Assembly: GCA_031763025.1 (NCBI GenBank) | Contig: JASSKH010000001.1 | Coordinates: forward strand, 22,111,142 to 22,175,141 | Source: Macrocystis pyrifera | Lineage: Eukaryota > Sar > Phaeophyceae > Laminariales > Laminariaceae | Direction: 5' to 3' | DNA length: 64,000 bases | Part shown: positions 33,029 through 44,168 of the stretch, piece after piece | Position numbering within the stretch: position 1 is the stretch's first letter | How the letters are laid out: each line of letters begins with the position of its first letter | Notes under the pieces: generated by a model | The model's input: the letters and a program-made list of their open reading frames with translations, nothing else | Told to the model about the DNA's origin: nothing | The model's database searches: none | Translations under genes and position numbers: made by a program

Positions 33029-34773
33029 AAATGGTCAAAGGGCGGATATACCCCCTGGTGTTTCGGCCATTTGGGGGTATAGGACAAACACGCCCACATG
33101 GCAGGCGCTCCCACGTGCCCAAACCTGCCCCAAATGCAATTCCGACGCGCTAGCGAGACGCCCCCAGCCCATGCCGAGCACGCATACCCCCTTTTATTCG
33201 GGCACGTTATTGGGCCTGTGAAGGGACCGCGGCGCAGGAGGGTACAAAATGATCCCCCTTTTCGACTGCAACTTGGTGGGGGTAGAGAGAGTCTCGCAAA
33301 ATCTACCAAACGGATCTACTACACTCAATAGACCACAATTTACCCCCACTTGACCGAAAACATACCCCTTTTAGCCCACTTCTGACAGCCTCAAAAGCGT
33401 CTACAAGTATATGTATCCACGTCACCGCGCCACAGCCCGAATAAACTGCGGACGGACCATCCAGAACTTGCGAGTCGTGGCGATCGCCTTTCAGAAAATA
33501 TCGTGGCACAACAAATATACAAATCAAAAATTTATACGTGCGAAGACGAAATAAATGTAAATTTACTCCTTAGGAAGCTTGACGGTATAATCAAATGACA
33601 TTAGGTCGTGCGTCGGGCGCTTGGTACTCGGACGGGAGGATGCTGGGCGCTCGGTGCTTGGTTGTCGGACGGCAAAGATGACGGGGACACGAGCATAAGG
33701 CGCAACGAACGGTCTGTAGTCTCCTCGTGAGATGCTTTCTTCCTCCTTCTTTCTTAGGGTTAGCTCGTGTCTATCCCCGAGACCGCAACGACGTATGCCA
33801 GACAGCGACCGTTGTAGTCAGTAGCCACGAGTTGGTCAGTCGTGGGAACGGGGGGATATGCCCGAGGCCATGTTACCGATAGTTCAGTTTGCGCATTGAT
33901 TTTATTTTGTGTGCGCCTTCTTCGTCTCGTGAATTTTTAGGTCGGAAGCGTCGTGCTTCCCGGACAAATTTTGTTTTATTATGGTTTTTCGGATCTTCCT
34001 AGGGCCCCAGCACCTTAGTGTGACCACGGACTCCTTCATTTAAGAGTTAACGTAAGAACAACAACAACAACAACAACACTGATACTCACTATGGATGTGT
34101 ACGAGTACTGGCGCTGCTTGCCTCCTTGGGCTGTGCCTTATTCCCGTGTCCCCATCATCCTTCCCGCCCTACAACCAAGCACCGAGGGCCCAACGCACGA
34201 CCTATTGTATTGTATGTCTTCCGATTTATCCCATCATGTTTTTCAAGAAGCAAACATATCTTTATTCCGTCTATAAAGTTTTGATTTGTATGTTTGTTGT
34301 GCCGTGATATTTTCGAAGACAAACGATCGCCATACTCGCAACTTCTGGATGGTCCGCCCGTGGTCTATTCGGGCTGCTGGGCCGTGACGTGGATACGTAT
34401 ACTTGTAGTCGCTTTTGAGGCTGTCAGAAGTGGTCCCAAAGGGGTATGTTTTCGGTCAAGTGGGGGGAAATGGTGGTCCACTAGGGGTAAAATAGATACG
34501 TTTGGTAGATTTTGCGGGGTTATATCCCCCCCAACATTTAATCTAAAGGGGAAATCCTTTCGCTCTCTCCTGCGCCGCGTTCCCGTTAGGCCCAATAACG
34601 TGTCCGAAAAAAAAGGGGGTGTGCGTGGTCGACATTGGCTGCGGGCGTCTCGCCAGCGCATCGGAATTGATTTTGAGGCAGGTTTGGGCACGTGGGAGCG
34701 CCTGCCGTGGGCGTGTTTTCTTATGCCCCCAACTGGCCGAAACGCCAAAGGGTTTACCCCCTTTTTACCATTT
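33029..34773. mobile_element. Long-arm foldback element (about 1.75 kb)
   Basis: The sequence at about 33029-33525 is an inverted, diverged copy of about 34275-34773. Paired words include GCCTCAAAAGCG/CGCTTTTGAGGC, GGATGGTCCGCCCG or its complement, GGCACGTTATTGGGCC/GGCCCAATAACGTG and AGGCGCTCCCACGTGCCC with its complement. About 750 bases of unpaired interior contain no recognised gene, only an AACAAC microsatellite near 34060. The termini read AAATGGT...ACCATTT. This suits a foldback-type or long-TIR DNA transposon derivative. Confidence 0.65.
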
Positions 34774-35061
34774 ACCTGTATGTGTTACATCATCATTATT
34801 ATGCTTGCCATACGACAATGTTCGGCATGAGCTTGAACGTTCATCACTCAAAATATTCCTGAAGAAGTCCCCGGAAACAAAGGAAACCTATGCACAAGGT
34901 ATATCTGCCTTCTACGTCTACTTTCTCCTATGCTTTATCCACGATACTCTGTTTGTTGTCTTTGCTCCTTCCTCTATCTCAATATGTACTCTTTACGTTC
35001 TATTCTTAGATCCTAAGCCACATCCAAGCTCCATCCCCACGCCATCGGTGTGGGTCTGTCA

Positions 35062-35079
35062 CCCCCCCCCCCCCCCCCC
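35062..35079. repeat. Poly-C run
   Basis: About 18 C in a row at the distal end of the LINE 3' region. Confidence 0.85.
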
Positions 35080-35084
35080 TGGTC

Positions 35085-35267
35085 CTTCAGCTCACCCTTC
35101 ATGCGACTCGCCGGACACCTCACGGCGCTTCGTGCTTGGTGCAAGCAATGTCTGCCTGGTCGGTGAGAACCCGACATGCTCCGTCCCGGCATTGTAGGGA
35201 TGCGAGGGTCTATGGTCATACGACTACGGCCATGCATGATATCGAGTACATCTCTCCTATCGAGTAC

Positions 35268-35302
<35 letters not shown>

Positions 35303-35372
35303 TGGTCCTTCTCGATTCCTGTCGACCTCTAAGCTGGAGTTTGAATCGCGACACCCTCCTCGAGATGGCGAC
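35085..35372 (-). mobile_element. LINE 3' untranslated region
   Basis: Downstream of the LINE ORF end, the minus strand carries the sequence shared with 6262-6452, interrupted by a 33-base G run (C run at 35269-35301 on the plus strand). The shared 3' end in two places supports its identity as a retroposon tail. Confidence 0.5.
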
Positions 35373-35790
35373 CTATGTAGTTACCGAGACGATTAGGAGT
35401 AGGCGTTCCTTCACCGCTCCTTTCCTTCCCATCGACCCACCGTCCCTCCCCCCCACTACACTAGCTGCCAGCTGGTCGATGAACTTACTGCCCTCTACCC
35501 CGAGACGCCCAAAGCTTTCCACCGCTAAAGTGGCGAGTTTGTGACTCCGTTCGTCAAAGGACACATGTCCCGGACGAGCATAGTGTTGGCGCTTGCTCGC
35601 CTCGGAGGTAGAGGCGGCTGATCCGTCGTGATCAGCACTTCCTCCTCGCAGGTGTATCTGCGCTTGAGGGTTAGCATGCGTGACGTCCAGCAGGATGTAC
35701 TTCTCCCTATATTCCCTGTTCGGAGCGTCCCGTAGACCTCCTCTCCTGACGACATCATACGTACTAAATTTTGTACAAATCAGAACACGG
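35373..35790 (-). pseudogene. LINE-type ORF2 C-terminal fragment
   Basis: One minus-strand frame runs about 139 codons without an initiator: EYREKYILLDVTHANPQAQI, then GSADHDGSAASTSEASKRQHY, then LATLAVESFGRLGVEGSKFI and a stop at 35373. The pattern of a 'LLDVT' strand, a Lys/His-Tyr segment and 'ETFG/ESFGRLG' followed by a helix is what I know from the far C-terminus of algal and oomycete LINE-like reverse transcriptase proteins. The reverse transcriptase core is absent, so this is a 5'-truncated copy. Confidence 0.5.
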
Positions 35791-35964
35791 TACTATTCCC
35801 CTTATGAATCACATTCTATGCCAATTTCTTTATCAACCAGAGTACTATTTTATTTCGTTTGTTGTTCTGTACTATTTCCTGTATCAACCGGCAGTACAGA
35901 CAATTGGGCTGGTTGCGGTACAGTGCATGTGTCAATTCGTCTTGATCAGTTTGTTTCGATACAG

Positions 35965-36074
35965 TATTACGGGGATCCATAGTAGTAAATAGGTCCAAAT
36001 ATTGTCAGTAAAAATAGCTAAATATAGCCTTTTGTGTGTACCATAAGTCCTATTTACTATGGTTCCCCGTAATA
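35965..36074. mobile_element. MITE copy 12
   Basis: Full-length copy, TATTACGGGGATCC to TTCCCCGTAATA. Confidence 0.78.
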
Positions 36075-36677
36075 GTACCCACACGAGAGTTAAGGTCTGG
36101 AGTGTGGCACAGACTCTGGGCGGCGTGTTTCCCCTGCGTCTATAATTGCACTCTTCTTAAGTATTCCTTTGTTTGATACGGTACTCGGTGTATAGGTATC
36201 CATGTTCAGGTATTCGCTTTCGACCGCTCAATGCGGAGAAGGAGAGTGATTCCACCGCCCCCTCAATCTCAGTTTGGATGTTGCAGGCATCATCTTAGTC
36301 CAACTGCACCCACGGCTATGCTAACGTATATACACGAGGCCTATTACTAGCAATTGTCAAAAGTAACAGCAGTAGGATTTATGCCGACGGCTAATGTCCT
36401 GTTTCTGTTGTAATATCGAGAATACCTGGCACCGAATATCTTGCACCTGGTATTGGTTACCCAACCGGAAGTCCACACTACTCTATTATTGCCAGTTACC
36501 TAGAGGAATCGTCGCCACCTGAGGGGTATATGTGAAGGGGTTAGCTACTATGCTCTAATATCCAATTGAAAATATCGATCGATTACCCAACCCAGAGGGT
36601 AAAATCTCTCTCCCCCTCTGAACGGCGGGATCTTTGGGACGTCGGTATCGTACACGGCCGTACGTTGACCTACCTAC

Positions 36678-37237
36678 CAGGGATATAATTTGCTGTTGCG
36701 CTGTTGCGCTGGCGCAACATGTTGGTCAAAATGACCTTTTCCCGCAACACAGCCGCGGAGGGCCTGGTTGCGCGCAGCGCAACACGCGATTTTGGGCGCG
36801 CGATTCTTTGGGCCGCAGGCCCAAAAAATTGTTGCGGGCGAACAAAAAAATTGAGAACAAAAAAAATGGATACACTGTTTTTCAAATTCGCCTTTGGCGA
36901 AAAAAAAAAATGGGCTCCCTCTTAGAATTCAGCGCAGGCATTTTTTTTTCGAGGCTCTTTTTCTATAGTAAAACTAAAGAAATTTAGGTTCTGATCCCGA
37001 TAAACGCCTTTTCGAGGTTCGGGAGGCGTTTAAAACGCACTTTGTTACTTGGTTTTCGGGCATATATTCGCGAATATATCGCAATTTTGTTTGCCTCCGA
37101 CGGCCCTCCCTGGGGGCCTTCCGAGGGCCCTCCCGGGGGGGACCTGCGGGGGGCTTGCACGCCGCAGGCGCTCAACACGCTTTGCGTCGCCTGTTGCGCT
37201 GCGCGCAACAGACACCGGACCACTAATTATATCCCTG
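36678..37237. mobile_element. Non-autonomous hAT-type element with 8-bp target duplication
   Basis: The element starts CAGGGATATAATT and ends AATTATATCCCTG. It is flanked by CTACCTAC at 36670-36677 and again at 37238-37245. An 8-bp duplication with CAGGG termini is the signature of the hAT superfamily. Subterminal TTGCGC repeats and a GC-rich interior (GGGCCCTCCC words) are present, with no transposase. The 560-bp interior includes a short TTGCGCTG inverted repeat near both ends. Confidence 0.72.
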
Positions 37238-37263
37238 CTACCTACCCGCTTCGTTTCAGTACC

Positions 37264-37321
37264 TATTACGGGGGGCAATAGTAAGTAGGACCAAATACTG
37301 TGAGTAAAAATAAGCAAATAC
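37264..37321. mobile_element. MITE copy 13, left half (split)
   Basis: The left half of a MITE ends abruptly at AAAAATAAGCAAATAC, where a 1.16-kb element begins. The right half resumes at 38482. Confidence 0.75.
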
Positions 37322-38481
37322 AAGGCGCTTCGCTCCGCGGGCGGCCTACGCCGCCCGCTACGCTCGCTCAGGAAGGAAACATAAAAAATTATGCGAAGCG
37401 GACAGAGGTCCATGATTGAATACTCGTATTGTTTTTTTTATGGCCCCTGTAGTTAGCTGCAAACTGGCGACTTGATAATGCCAAGAGTCTTGCCGCCATG
37501 CTTCCGGAGAAAACAGCTCGGACGCCACATATGCTTCGCGTCGCGGGCGGTTTTCCGCTACGCTCGCTCACACGTCGTACATACGTACATACCCAGGTAG
37601 GGTACTTATTTTCTTCTTTCGATATGCTCTGTGTCTGTGTACTCGTATGTGCGAAAAATAAAGCACAGAACGGCACAGCAACACAGCTAAAACAACCAAA
37701 ATGAAACCGAAAATTTCTAAAAGAAAAAAATCCCCGTCCCCTTTCGTGTAATAATTTACTACCTGAGTGGAACACCTTACACCAGTCAAAAAAAAAAAGT
37801 GCAAAAAGAAAAAATCTTACAGCAGAGCTTCCCTCTCAGCCTCGTACGCCGGCCGCCCCTCTCGCGACCATCTCGCCACCGATTCAGTCCGGGTAAAGCT
37901 TCCCTCCCTCTCTTCCACAGTGAGCCCCGTCGCCCGCCTCGCGTGAAGCCCGGTGCTCACCGTGGACCTCGACGCAAGCTCGACAATGTTGGTGCTCATT
38001 CGGGGTACCTCTCTCTTGTGACTCTCAACCCGGTCGCAAAAATAAGCACCGCTTGAATATTATCTTACAATCCCGAACGAACCTTAAATACTCGTGCGTA
38101 CTCTATCCAAAATCACAAATGGAGGCCAGACAGAGCCTATTGATGCATCCCTCGTGTCTCGAGGCACACGCGACGCCTAGGCACGAAAGCGGCGACCGCG
38201 CTCCTTGCAACTCCCCTTCTACTCGCCAGCATCCGCTGACACCCGCGACGGTGCCGGGTTCGCCCGCGCAACCGTGCTCGGAGTACACGCACGCACACGA
38301 AACGAAAGAAGAAAAAAGGAAAGAAGGACTGAAAGTACGACGAGAAATGGAGAAAACAAAGACTCGCTGGAACGGTCCGGCAAGTAATAAACGGAGGCGA
38401 TTCCCAAGTGGGAGCTCTGAGAGGCCAGGGATGTACCAACCGAGCACGCTCAGAGGTTGAGATATCTATAAGTAGTTCTAT
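37322..38481. mobile_element. 1.16-kb element of unknown type, copy 1 (inside a MITE)
   Basis: The block is nearly identical to 60650-61811 and in both places interrupts a known sequence, here a MITE. It opens with a strong GC hairpin (CGGGCGGCCTACGCCGCCCG, flanked by GCTTCGCTCC and GCTACGCTCGCTC) and ends near CGAGCACGCTCAGAG plus about 30 less conserved bases. Overlapping frames on both strands (for example MEARQSLLMHPSCLEAHATP) are shared by both copies, but shared frames are expected between recent duplicates. An inverted fragment of its right part lies at 46155-46350. I cannot assign a class. Confidence 0.65.
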
Positions 38482-38532
38482 GTAGGTTTTTGTGTGTGCC
38501 GTAGGCCCTACTTTCTATGGTCCGCCGTAATA
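38482..38532. mobile_element. MITE copy 13, right half
   Basis: GTAGGTTTTTGTGTGTGCCG through TCCGCCGTAATA completes the MITE started at 37264. Confidence 0.75.
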
Positions 38533-39060
38533 GGGAACCAGGGAGATATGTTTTTAGGGACGCACGCGCATGCATGCGTTTTTATACGTGGAAGAAACGG
38601 TTGAAGTGTCCTCGACAACGTCAAATGTGTAAAGGTGTTACCTATACCGAGTTATGTGGGTTCCAGGTTCTCGACCAGACCGTCGCATGGGTATTATCCC
38701 GCGGAGGTCCCACCATTCGCCGAGGTCGTGGATATCCGTATATCTTATTGTACGACTGTGGTCATCCATATTCCATGACTCTTTGTTGTCGTCAGCAGAG
38801 ATGTCGTCAGCAGTGACATTGTCCCGTGACAAGTAGTCACTGCGGATTGGAATGCAAGGCCCGTGCCTCGCACACACTCTCTCTCTTCCTCTTCCATCAT
38901 CGTTGATGGTTGTTCGTGAGATCGTCCGTACCGATCCTATACCAAAACCTGGCGTGTCCTACACGCTACACCCTCTAAGAAAGGGAAGTGCCACAGATGT
39001 CGAGTCGAACCTGGGGGCCCTCGCCACAGTTAGATAGATAAAATATCGATCATTTACCCA
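38533..39060. other. No gene recognised
   Basis: Sequence between the split MITE and the palindrome-rich element contains only short frames without motifs. Confidence 0.3.
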
Positions 39061-39069
39061 ACCCAGGGC

Positions 39070-39270
39070 ATTCCTTGTAGCAGGTGCAATCGCCTCTATA
39101 GTCGTTCAGGTACCCGCAAGCAATACCCGGGTAATCGGTTAACGAGTACCCGCTAATTCGCCGCGGATCCCCGCTAAGCACCGCAATATCCGCCGGGTGC
39201 CCGTTTCCCGGGTCGGGTAGCAGGTATTCGTTAGTGGCGGATACCCGGCGGGGTACAGCTCTACCCATAG
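39070..39270. repeat. CGGGTACCCG-rich palindromic element
   Basis: Dense self-complementary words (GGTACCCGC, ACCCGGGTAAT, CCGCCGGGTGCCCG) end on the right with GCTGTACCCCGCC read in reverse, similar to CTAGAGCTGCACACTCCGCC at 41735. Probably a short hAT-like element, related to those at 27530-28880 and 41735-41995. Confidence 0.4.
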
Positions 39271-39490
39271 AGAGGGGGCTTTTTTTTCTTGGAATATTCC
39301 AAGAAAAAAAAGGCTCGCACGCTCTGAGCGCTTCGCGCGCCTCATTTTTGATCGAGCCGTACGTACTGCTGTAGAACTACCATGAACTCGTTTGGGCTGG
39401 TCGGTGTGACTTTTACCAGATTATAAATTCGACAAGGAATCACATATAGAATACGCGCGCTCGGTTTATCACAACACTTGTAAAATTAGG

Positions 39491-40142
39491 TAAAAATGGA
39501 ATATAGACGAGGCGTATTACGCAGCTTGCAAAGTTGAGTATCAACTATTTAATCAGTCGAACTCATCACAGCTGACGTATTTCAAAAAAAAATTATAAAT
39601 TTTGAAATACGTCAGCTGTGAGTTCGACTGATTAAATAATTTTTTTTTAATAAATTTTGAAATACGTCAGCTGTGAGTTCGACTGATTAAATAGTTTTTA
39701 TAAATTTTGAAATACGTCAGCTGTGAGTTCGACTGATTAAATAGTTGATACTCGACTTTGCAAGCTGCGTAATTTTTTTTTTTTTTTTTTTTTTTCATCA
39801 TCACTTTTACTTTCCAGCCCACTCGTAGGAGGTTTTACCCTCGACGATCTTCTGGACAAGCCGTGGTCACAGGTGTCGTCCTTCTTCTCCCCCCCGGTAC
39901 GTGCCTTTAGTTTTTATCGCGCATAGGGTTCAGCATTCCCACTGCTCGTCGATTTGCATCGAATGTACAGCTAACTCACGCTCTCGCGCTTTCCGCTAAT
40001 CAATTTTATGCAAGAAAAAGTCCCTATGAGCACATGCACTCGGTGAGACTCGAACTCACGAAATTGATCTTGATAGGCTCGCGGACCACCTACCAAACCA
40101 CCGGGGACGCCGTAATACGCCTCGTCTATATTCCATTTTTAG
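39491..40142. repeat. Inverted-repeat-bounded composite upstream of U1 copy 2
   Basis: AAAAATGGAATATAGACGAG...GCGTATTAC at 39491-39521 is mirrored at about 40113-40142. Inside are the 70-base module once in direct orientation (39523-39595), three inverted partial copies of about 62 bases each (39590-39770; AAATACGTCAGCTGTGAGTT), and a SINE. It separates the upstream repeat at 39352 from the U1 promoter at 40238, whereas in the 29.7-kb copy they are close together. Confidence 0.6.
39773..40109 (-). mobile_element. tRNA-derived SINE copy C
   Basis: Full-length minus-strand copy with the T run (A tail) at the left and B-box GAGTTCGAGTCTC read in reverse. A short duplication, CGTAAT, flanks it (39768-39773 and 40111-40116). 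Confidence 0.78.
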
Positions 40143-40297
40143 TTTATAAAAAAATTCGCGGTGGATTTGTACTCCTGTTGTGTATTTAATACCAGTATCT
40201 GCTTCGTCGCGCATTTGGTATCGTATTTGTGCGATGCAAAACAGTGGGCGAGCCGCAAAGAGATATTGAAACAGGGGAATACCCGATCACTGTAGGC

Positions 40298-40467
40298 ATA
40301 CTTACCTGGCGGGGGCTTGCCAGTGGTCAATATGACTGGTGACCCCAGGGGGAGCAGGCTCTTGCACTGGGCTAGACCCTGGAGTGCTGTAATCCTGGAG
40401 AATATTCCTTCGGGGGTATCTCTACCGCATAATTTTTTTCCGGGGAGGTGTCGCGTGCGACCCTCCC
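40298..40467 (+). ncRNA. U1 spliceosomal RNA, copy 2
   Basis: The sequence is nearly identical to copy 1, with one base missing at TGTAATCCTGGAG (copy 1 has TGTAATCCCTGGAG) and a changed loop base in the 3' hairpin (TCGCGTGCGA). The 5' end ATACTTACCTGG, the Sm-type site and the upstream block at -60 are intact. Length is 170. Confidence 0.9.
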
Positions 40468-40649
40468 AACGCCAAAATCTTGAACAACACCACAAAACAC
40501 ACACATCCTCGCCACCGCTCACCACACCACAACATGCAGGGTAAACTTGAAAACACACACACACACACAATATACCCAACCATATTTGATTGGCACTCTG
40601 TATTTATTTGTGTATTTTACTTGTGTCTTCGCTTTATGTTTCTTTGTAA

Positions 40650-41150
40650 AAGTCTGGAGTTTGGCGGATCGAGAAAGAAAATTACAGAAAACGAGGCAAG
40701 GGGGGGGGGTGGTTCCACAGTATAGAGAGATACCAGATTTGGGGGTCACATCAGCAGCACAGCTACACGTATAAACGGGGCAGGCATCATACTCAACCGC
40801 ATCGGTACAGCAGGAGCAACAGCAGCAGTGGTGGCAGAGAAGGTCGACGGTAGGTCCATAGGGGAGTAGAGATGCAGCAAGTGGCGACATCGGTCGCTTT
40901 GTTTGTTTCCTTTTGTTATCTCTTTTTCATATAATGTGTATGTCATGCCTGTCGTATCCAACACGATCACGTGGCACTGCATTGTCTACTCTGCTCACTG
41001 CACAACAATGTAGTACCTCTGTGGCGTAGTTTTGTAACCACATAACTTTCAACTCTCCGGGATGGAAGAATCGGCACGGACACTTGTTTGTGCTGGATTT
41101 CGACGGGTAGAAAGAACGAAGAACAACACATACATACACATAAATACCAG
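40650..41150. repeat. snRNA-cluster flanking repeats, copy at 40.7 kb
   Basis: The first part matches 30465-30690 and 44370-44665; the second part (about 40940-41120) matches 19900-20110. Together they show that the two repeat types were once adjacent. Confidence 0.45.
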
Positions 41151-41159
41151 GTACAAGTG

Positions 41160-44050
41160 TTTTGGCTGACGCAGCCCGCTCAATGAAGCGAATCCAAAAC
41201 CTTCTTGCTTACAGTAATTGTTGACCACAGTGGACAATGGAATAAGGTCAACAGCCAAAAACAGGTGCACCTGTTCCATTTGAGCCAACAATTGTATATA
41301 TACTGAAACCAAGTAAACACACACCATATCTATGCGGTGTTCTTGGCCATGAGAAATCACAACCATGGATGGCATGTTTGCTTCGCGCATGAACTGTGAG
41401 CATTTTGCTCCTCCTTCGCCGAGTTGGACAGCGGCGCCTTTCCTCTCGAAGGGGACACTGAGCGCTGCTGTGGGGAGGAAGCGGCTCCGCCATGCTGCCA
41501 CGGACAGTCCGGTGGCACTCGGTAATGCCGGTGTCTTGCGGGGAGAAAATACTAGAACCGAGTAATTTTTGAAGATCCTAAACGATATGACTTCTATTAA
41601 TAATACACATAGTAAGCGTATTACATATCGTAATAAGGATGTGTTCTCTGTGCTCGATTACGACTCGACTGTCTTCGTTGGTCCTCAGGTATTTAAAGCC
41701 GTGTCTTTTCTACATGACGAGTGAACACTAGAGCTGCACACTCCGCCGGGTATCCGCCACTAGTGGGTACTAGCCACAAACCGGAGCCATTTCCCGACCC
41801 AGGTAACGGGTACCTGACGGGTATTGCGGGTATCCGCCACAAACTAGCGAATACCCGCAGACCGATTACCCGGGTACTGTTATCGGGTACCCGGAAGACT
41901 GTTGCGGTGGTTGCACTCCGTAAGGGGACGCCAGCACCCTCTGGAATATGTCAAGTACCCGCGCGTAGGCGTTTCGGCAGCATATACATACGGCTTGGAA
42001 TTAGAGTAAGGGATTAGCAACCAAGATCCGTATTTCGTAGTTGTAGAATAATACCAGGTAGTTGATGACAATATATATTCAAGAATCCTGAGTTATTTTG
42101 TCCTTTTTTGCCTGTTTTTGGGAACAATAACTTACTACGACCCATCATGGAAACGTAGTTTTTCCTCCAGCAGCATCTTCGATGACGACTACTGAAGAGA
42201 TACATCATTCGCCTGGAAAACAGCAGTATTTTAATGAAGGCCACTTTTTCATCGGTGATGTAGCCATTGTCCTAAGCTCCCTGAAATGAAACATTTTGGC
42301 GTTTTAGCGAGTTTTTTTGTGCTACTCGCTCGCAACTTCGAGTACACAAAAACTCCTCGTGAGGCGTTTCTGGCTGCCTACGACGACTGCCGTCTGGCGC
42401 ACCCGACGCCCTCACACACCCCATCAGGAGCATCCCTCAATTTCGCGGGCTGTAATTTCCTGTGAGGAGCTGCAGCTGTCCGCAAGTGAACAGTACAAAC
42501 GTTCAGTAAGGGGCTGTTTTTGGCTCATGTTGTGCACCCCAAATTTCGACCACTGTTGCACCTCTGAGTCGAGGTGTATAGGCCTCCGTTGAGAACCTGC
42601 GGGCGATCAATCTCGAGAGAAACGCAAAAGCTGCTGTGACAAACCTCTTTCAAATCACGGTCGCTCTCCGGGGAGCACGAACCAGCAGAAGTTCTAAACG
42701 CAGCGTGTTAAAATAGCCATGTTTTTTTTTAGGTTCCTATGCAACATCTAGAGTTGAGATTGACCGGAAACCCGGGGATCAGGAGACGCTTGGGTGCCAG
42801 CATATAGCCTTAAGTGGCACATGTAATGGAGAACAGCATAGACTACGGTTGGATGCAAAAAAAAAAATAATTGTTTTTTGACCGCCACTTTATCACCGGG
42901 GGTACGTTGACTACCACACCCCTTCGGATGTACCCCTGCGTGTCGAACTCCAGAGTATCACACCCGGTGGACACCATTCACCTACAACACGCACGCACCG
43001 GTAATGATCCCGGTATCTTATTGAATCAGAGTTGATTGTGTTTTCCTTTTTTTCGTTTTAGACCCGTATCCGCTACGGGTACGGTGTACGGTAGTTTTGT
43101 GGGCAATCACGGATTTTGTCGTTACAAAACAACGCGCACTGCTACAAATATATACGGTACGGGTACTGGTGTTCGGTAAGGGTGTGTGTTGTGCTCGGGG
43201 TGGGATACTCATAGAAAGGCTTCTTATCGATATGTCAGCAGTCAGTTTTTTCAGCGAGACAAGGCCTCCGAGGTGCAATCCTCGGGAGTTTTGTCATCGA
43301 ATGTTGTACCGGCACCGGTAGCCTTTCTCCAATAACGCAAAAAACGACGGGGTTTCTTGCCGTCATCCCCGGGTTTTACGGTATATGCGTGGGCGTTACT
43401 ATCGCCGGCATCGCGTGGGAATGAAAAATAGAACTGGCGTTAGACCAAAAACTCGCATACAGTAGTAACACATCCCTTGTTGACACGCCCCCTTATTGGG
43501 TACCCCGCCTGTATCGCCCCCCTTTGTTTTCCCACCCCTCGCAATGCCCTGAAGTCTGCCGGGGTCTATTTACACTCCATAGCAATCAAAGATGCCGCTA
43601 GCGCACCCCCTCGTTATCACACCCCCTGTCACCTGCTGGCGGAGTCTGTGCGCACTCGTTGGCGACCGACGTCCCGTTATCGCACCCTCTCGTTGTCAAA
43701 CACCCCCCACCAGCTGTGAGGCTCCCGTGCATGATGCTTTTCGTCGGGGGTATGCCAGATACCACACACCCTCCCATAAAAACACCCCAGCGGTGATGAT
43801 ATCTTCCAGACATTTTCAAAGGTCAAAATATATACCAGGTATATATATATATCCCCGTGGTGTGCTTTCATCTGCGTTGCACGGTAACAAATTCCACATT
43901 ATATCATTATAATTGCTTCAATGGAATTTCCATTGCTGTCCAGCGTGGTCTTGGGATCGCTTTCGTTGTAAGCGATGTGCGTCAACGAAGAAACCTTATA
44001 CCATGGCATGGTATATGATTATACGAATCATGACGAGGTATTAATTTTTG
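41160..44050. other. No gene recognised
   Basis: This region holds the palindromic element at 41735-41995, a C-rich stretch with two similar halves (about 43600-43640 and 43675-43715, CGCACCC...TCGTT) and AT-rich sequence. Open frames have no motif I recognise. Confidence 0.3.
41735..41995. repeat. CGGGTACCCG-rich palindromic element
   Basis: The element begins CTAGAGCTGCACACTCCGCC and contains repeated CGGGTATCCGCC, GGGTACC and CCCGGGTAC words. Its left end matches the complement of the right end of 39070-39270. Confidence 0.4.
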
Positions 44051-44059
44051 TATCAATAC

Positions 44060-44168
44060 TATTACGGGGGTCCATAGTTAACAGGTCCTATGGTGTACAT
44101 AAAAACCTATATATTTGCCTATTTTTACTAACAAAATTTGGTCCCGTTAACTATGGACCCCCGTAATA
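44060..44168. mobile_element. MITE copy 14
   Basis: Among the best preserved copies: both ends read TATTACGGGGGTCCATAGTT or its complement, making near-perfect terminal inverted repeats of about 25 bases. Confidence 0.85.

Noticed and set aside
37799-38460. Shared frames in the two copies of the 1.16-kb element, including a 135-codon frame
   Set aside because: Frames on both strands are equally conserved, so conservation reflects recent duplication rather than coding constraint.
41560-41580. AATTTTTGA considered as an Sm site of another snRNA
   Set aside because: No diagnostic snRNA motif or 3' hairpin could be found around it.
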